In this document: positions 28,876-33,668 of the stretch, in pieces
Layout of the letters: each line of letters begins with the position of its first letter
Numbering within the stretch: the first letter of the stretch is position 1
Origin: Hydnum rufescens UP504
Taxonomy: Eukaryota > Basidiomycota > Agaricomycetes > Cantharellales > Hydnaceae
DNA: 33,668 nt
Direction of reading: 5' to 3'
Assembly: GCA_014904985.1 (NCBI GenBank)
Contig: MU129302.1
Location: 1-33,668 of the forward strand
Translations under genes and position numbers: made by a program
The notes under the pieces: model-generated
Told to the model about the DNA's origin: nothing
The model's input: the letters and a program-made list of their open reading frames with translations, nothing else
Databases searched by the model: none

Positions 28876-31536
28876 GACTGTAAGCCCTAGTCAGGGTGGG
28901 CGGTAACGGCGACTGGTCACATGTCACCGAGATTACCTAGAGTCACGTGGGGCTTAGTACTTGCCCAGGTTCCATGAGCTGTGGGTTAATCTACGGGGTA
29001 CATTGGTATGCTAAGAGGCCTCCTCAAGACAAGTACGAGTCGGCCGTGTTTTCAACACACAATTGTTGGGAATCCCAGAGGACATGGGGACTCGGCGAAT
29101 GGGATGTTGGCAACGGGGTCGATTTCTCCATGTTGGGGGCGATACCTCGCGATGGACGTGCTAGCTTGGGTTAAGCGCGATAAGGGACCCATTCCCCCTC
29201 GGCACAGCAATCGCAACCTTGCCAAGAGATATTTTTATCCACACATCCACATATGTTACAATTTCAAATGAAATCCAAAACATGTGAAATTACAGGTAAA
29301 ACTGCTGGATGCAAATGTGCGACCCGAGCACAACTTGCGCCAGTCAGAGTCCATCGAACTGACTCAGACGGTTGGAGGAGTCCCACAAGGAACTCGAACT
29401 TTACCTCGACTCTGTCCTTGACACCAACACTTATTCACGAAGAAGTTTCTATCTTCGGACGCCTTCCCTGCCTCCAGATATCTCCTCGGCATTTTTGGGC
29501 CCAGACCATGTCGTGCCTGGTGATTAGTCCCATTTCCAGCTTAGAGTTGATTATGCAATACTGGTAGAATATATTCTAGATCCGCTGTTCAAACCGCGTT
29601 TACCATAACAGGATACAAATTCAAGGTAAACCCGGCATGATTGAACATGTAAGTAAAAGCCGCACTCACGCCTTGATCCTTCCATCCGCTCTAGCGAGAT
29701 GCCCAGAGCGTATGGTGATAGAACGAGGCAGAATGATAATCTCGGCATGCAGGGATTTCCCTGCCTTTGTTTTGGCTGCTTTTCTAGGTTCGTGGTACGT
29801 CCTCACTGACGGGACGGATGAGCAGACCCCCAAAATGGAGTTTTTTTTTACGTTCGGGATGCTGAAATGGCAGCCGAGCACTTGCCGAATCGGACGTCCC
29901 TTTTCCGGCCGGATGCCGAATTTTGACGGGCCAGATTGTCACCACACACCTGCGATCCTATTGGCGTATGCTCATAGTCCATGAGCCCGGGCTTCAGTCC
30001 ATCGCAGTTGCAGGTCGACCTCCAGATCCTTAGCGAACGAGGCAAGAACTATCCATGCTCTAGCTCAAGAACTTCCTAGGACTTGTCCTTGAATGAGTTT
30101 GAACTAGAAGACGACAGCTGAATTCAATCTCTTGGTTTTCGTTCACCGGCCGGAAGGCTCAGTTCTTTCGGCTGCATATATATCGGCATCCTTGTCTCCC
30201 TGCATTCCCATTTTCCTCCAATCCTCGGCTCTACGAACGTTGGGGCCCCAGCTTACACGGCTTTGTCATCTGTGTAAGCACAATGTGGAGATGTGGAGGA
30301 TGACCCCATTACTCTTGCACAACGTAGGTCTTAGCCAAGTGAAGGTTATTAACGGTCAGGTCTTTTTAGTAAGAGAAACAATTCTAATAAAATGGTCATT
30401 ACAATAACTTGCAGCCAAGGAGTGGTCCCCTACCAGACATTTCTTTGTCTTCGTGACTCCACGCGCGTAAGACTACTTCCCCCAAACCTGATCTAAACCT
30501 TTGAAACCAATTACTGTAATGGTACACTGGTGGTGTTCCAACTTAAAATGAATTGATTCGTATCGGCAGCTGCACATGGCTAAAAGATATCAAATTGGGC
30601 TCCATTAGGCAGTTTCACGGTAAATGAATGTCTTGGTGCTGTCTTTGGAAAGGCTTGATTATTGTGAGTGCCAAATTTTGTCAAATTCATAGGGTGGCAC
30701 TGCGATAGCAGCCTCTCTACCGGGGTCACACGACTAAATTAAGTCGAGTCGTAGGATGCCTCTGAACGGTGAATATCCTTAGAATAGTAGTTGCCAACTT
30801 GAGGGCTAAAAAGTGGTGTGAAGAGACCATTAAGGGGCTTTTCTTCTTTTTTTTTTTTTTTTCGGACTCCACATCATGTCCCTTTTCCCCCTACACACTT
30901 GACGAGCAAAATTTCCGACGCCGTGATTGATCGGGCCGAGTAGCGGCGCAGTAGTATTGACGAAATTGGTTCCGAATAGCTCTATCTCACGTGGGAGTTG
31001 GCAAGATTATGGGTACAGTAATCCCCCCCGCCTTCGACAGCAGTGGGTTCAGTTCATCCCTCGTTCTCTCCACTTTCAGGTGGAGTCCAGGGGATCCTTG
31101 TCCCCGCCGCATCACCAATCGCAATCATCAGGCCGCTGGTTGCGGCCTAGCAACTGCGGTCTAAGCCCCTTCTGTCTCCAGTCCTCCCCCCAGCAGCCTC
31201 TAGACCACGCTCGCCACCCTAGCTAGCTCTTTCCAAGAAACAATTGGCCTTGGCTAACTGATACTCCATTTTCCTTTAACATCGGCGATGGCAGTGAGCC
31301 GCACTCTCTAGCTACATCCTCATCTACAGTTTCGTCTTCGACGAAGCGAAAACAACAGACGCGACCACTGTGCCCCCCGGACGCATTCCAGTGGCGAAAA
31401 ATCCATGGTTTGAGAAACATTGATGCATTGGTGCTTTACAACATTTCACGAATCTAATTAGTGTAGCAACAATACGTATTCCCGACCCCCTAATAAGTGT
31501 ATAATCACTGTGCCCCATTCCCTTCTCGGACCTGCT
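28876..31536. other. Gene-poor 2.7 kb region
   Basis: No conserved gene could be supported on either strand. The longest open frames (about 75-115 codons) overlap one another in different frames and carry no motif. Items seen are a T run (30849-30864), a short coding-like segment (29298-29527, listed separately), and the upstream region of the paraoxonase-like gene on the left. The right end should hold the 3' untranslated region of the pseudouridine synthase gene. Confidence 0.4.
29298..29527 (+). pseudogene. Possible fragment or terminal exon of an unrecognised gene
   Basis: Two abutting frames read like protein. The first (29298 to about 29371) gives LLDANVRPEHNLRQSESIEL. The next (29375-29527) gives ESHKELELYLDSVLDTNTY, then RRSFYLRTPSLPPDISSAF, ending at TAG. 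A frame change lies near 29372. The text has a Glu/Leu/Asp balance unlike the surrounding translations and a CAG acceptor-like site just upstream. I do not recognise the family, and no matching 5' exons were found. It may be a degraded gene end. Confidence 0.25.
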
Positions 31537-33668
31537 TCAGCTGGTGGGGGCATCATCGCACCCTTTCTCTTCGGTTGCCCAGACGTACCCTTTTGCCGCC
31601 CAGAAAGGAAGATCGGTCTTAAAGCTCCATTCCTTTGTGGTGTACTTCCAAGCGTGAAGAAAGATGAAGAGCCTCTCTGGCTTCGGATCGGGAAGAAGAG
31701 GGAGGTAGCATTCCGGGCAAAAGAGAGCCGGGTCTGGTGGGAGATCAGGGTTGACTTGAGAGATATCGTCTATCTTGAGTGGGGTCAGAGGTTCCACGGC
31801 ATTGATAGGTAGTGGTGCGACTTTAGCAGAGGGATTCGATGGGGCATGGGCATCGACAACAGAGTCCGGGTTGTGATCATCGTTAGGTGCGCAGGACGCT
31901 TGTTCTGATTCCGACTCCTGACGGAAGAGGGTGGATTCAGGGGGGATGGGGTGTTGCGGCTGAGGAAGATTCCTAGGATGAAGTCCCAGCGTGCGAATGT
32001 CGATTCCATCCGCCCCTGTCATTTTCGGAGAGAGAGCGGCTTTCGCACGAAAGATGACATCGCGCCACCGCGAATTATCTTCCTCTTCATCTTTCATTCT
32101 TCGCAGTTTGGAGATAATCCCTATCGCTTCGCCGGAGAGGGGGACAGGAGAAGATATCCCAATGTCAGTTCCGTCCTCACGTGGAAGCACCGATCGAACG
32201 GGTGCGGTCATGGCAGTAGGAGACACCGAAGCGTTTTTGGGTGTTATGAGAGACGGCATAGGATAATATATATCTGGTGCGGCTTGGGATTGAGGAATTA
32301 ATGAAACACCTCCTTTCCCTCGGTTAGGACCCTGCATGGATGAACAGTAAGTATATCCCTTACAATCCCTTGTTTCGAGGGCACTGACCCAGACCTTGGA
32401 GTCCCCGTACACAGGATCGTTCGCGATGGGGTAGCCTATGAACTGAAGATGCACTCGTATCTGGTGGGCTGATAAGAACTTGGTTAGTCGCTGATGATCG
32501 TGAGATTGTAAGGATAGGACTCACACCGTCCCGTCCATGGCTGGCCTTCAAAGGGAAAGGGAGGATGAGGACTCGTGAAGAGGATAAAGCGATCGCCACC
32601 CACAGTGCAGAACGCTCGTGTTTGTCCCTTCGTCATAGAACATTCTCCTGAACGTTGTTTTGGCATACTGTAGTGTAACACACTGAGCAAAGCGTACAGA
32701 AAATGATAGACCAGAGTGCACCTTTCCGTCCGGGTGTACAATATTGAGTCCCATCTGGCGATCTACGGTTAGTAGAGGCTCTTCGACAGTCACTTCTTCC
32801 CTACTATGGCTAAGAATCTCGAATACTCCAATAAATTTTCCGAAGACTTACTCGGGAAATTCACCCAAACATCGGGCGATATATTCTTTTTTAACCGTAC
32901 CATTTACGAACTCCTCACAAATCAGTTTTGCTCTCCTCGATGATAGCGCAATAATCATGCATCCAGATGTCAATCGGTCTAATCGATTGACGGCTGAAAT
33001 AAACGAAAGCATTCGCAAGAGCGTGGCAAGCTTTGGAAATAACTGCCAACGTACTGAAGACCTTTTTGAATCCAAAATCAGTTTGTAAGATTTCTATGAG
33101 ACTGTTCTTAGTGTAGCGTCCTGTGGCGTGAACTGGCTGCGAATGCAAGATTATCCCACTGGCAAGATGATTTTCATGTCGCCTCACGAACAATACTTCC
33201 GGGTTTATCGATCACGATTATCTCAAGTTCGTCATCCCTGTGGATAATCTTAATGGGCACAGAGGTAACTGGGGGTTCGTGTCGATGCACAATATTCCTA
33301 GAATGAAGGAAGTATTAATTCTACCACAATGTGTTAACCACCAGAAGAGAGCTCACTCTATGCGATCCCCGTTACGGACGATAGTTCCGGGTCGAGCAAC
33401 CTTGCCATTGATGGTAGTGACTCCAGATTCCAATGCATATCTCTTTAGATTTAGGAATGTCAAGAATTCAGAAACGAGGGCTAAAACCCTGCACAACAAT
33501 ACTGACATAGTACTCTACTGAACGATCGCGAAATTCGGTGCTGACAAGCTCCAGAATTTCACGATTCCACCAGCGTTCCTTGGCGAAGGTTCTATAAGGA
33601 TACCAATATGGCGGTATTTTCTTGAGGGTAGGAACGTATGCGACAAGTGGCTCAACACCATTGGAGAC
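31537..33668 (-). CDS. RluA-type RNA pseudouridine synthase, Pus9/Rib2-like (5' partial)
   Basis: Converts uridine to pseudouridine in RNA; Pus9/Rib2 proteins act on tRNA position 32. The gene leaves the window at the right edge, so the N-terminus is missing. From the edge: [32 protein letters not shown], then an S4-like segment [32 protein letters not shown], the catalytic NRLDRLTSG (Asp in RLD, near 32975), [14 protein letters not shown], and [17 protein letters not shown]. The catalytic motif starts Asn-Arg rather than the commoner His-Arg, as in the Pus8/Pus9 group. A long C-terminal extension (about 250 residues) ends with [19 protein letters not shown] and [14 protein letters not shown], a segment I associate with fungal Rib2/Pus9-like proteins. 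The stop is at 31537. At least five introns lie within the window part. Confidence 0.85.

Noticed and set aside
1..33668. tRNA or rRNA genes
   Set aside because: I looked for the T-loop word GGTTCGA with matching acceptor stems. The few GTTCGA-like words lie in coding regions and lack cloverleaf partners.

Overview
The window looks like nuclear DNA of a basidiomycete fungus, probably an Agaricomycete. Genes are packed with short introns (about 45-120 nt, GT...AG, CTAAC/CTAAT-type branch sites). Recognised proteins are fungal (Jen-type carboxylate transporter, Pbs2 MAPKK, Dbp7 helicase, Erd1/EXS protein, two-ACT-domain threonine dehydratase). Intergenic spacers are short, and MITE-like elements occur between genes. 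All exon joins below were made by eye from splice sites and family resemblance; no database was searched.

Layout, left to right: 3' part of an allantoate/nicotinate-type MFS permease (+, 3-2012); short-chain dehydrogenase (+, 2166-3816); complex I B12/NDUFB3-like subunit (-, 3976-4176), divergent from DNA topoisomerase I (+, 4440-7778); threonine dehydratase (-, 8072-10117); Jen-family carboxylate transporter (-, 10388-12757); a gene-poor stretch; a 2 kb TIR element (13648-15662); Pbs2-like MAPKK (-, 16342-18392), 70 bp from a divergent BAG/ubiquitin-like protein (+, 18463-19146); two MITE-like elements (19320-19912 and about 20071-20384); secretory-pathway cyclophilin (-, 20513/20845-22071), divergent from DBP7 helicase (+, 22271-24957); Erd1/EXS membrane protein (-, 25211-26920); paraoxonase/arylesterase-like protein (-, 27231-28875); about 2.6 kb with no convincing gene; and an RluA-type pseudouridine synthase (-, 31537 to beyond the right edge). 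The genes are housekeeping and metabolic and do not form one pathway. The divergent pairs probably share promoters.

The most unusual segment is 13648-15662. It is bounded by near-perfect 33/34-bp inverted repeats and a 9-bp direct repeat. It encloses six tandem cassettes, each with a GC-rich hairpin, a 5' splice-site-like motif, a second long hairpin whose stem is conserved by compensatory changes, a branch-site motif and a TAG acceptor. It therefore resembles a mobile element made of repeated hairpin-bearing introns with no evident protein product.

A second window-wide feature is the large number of single-base indels that break otherwise conserved reading frames. Most are one-base losses in short G or C runs, and they hit even TOP1, ILV1 and DBP7. 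I read these mainly as consensus errors rather than a cluster of pseudogenes, so CDS entries give gene spans and list the breaks.
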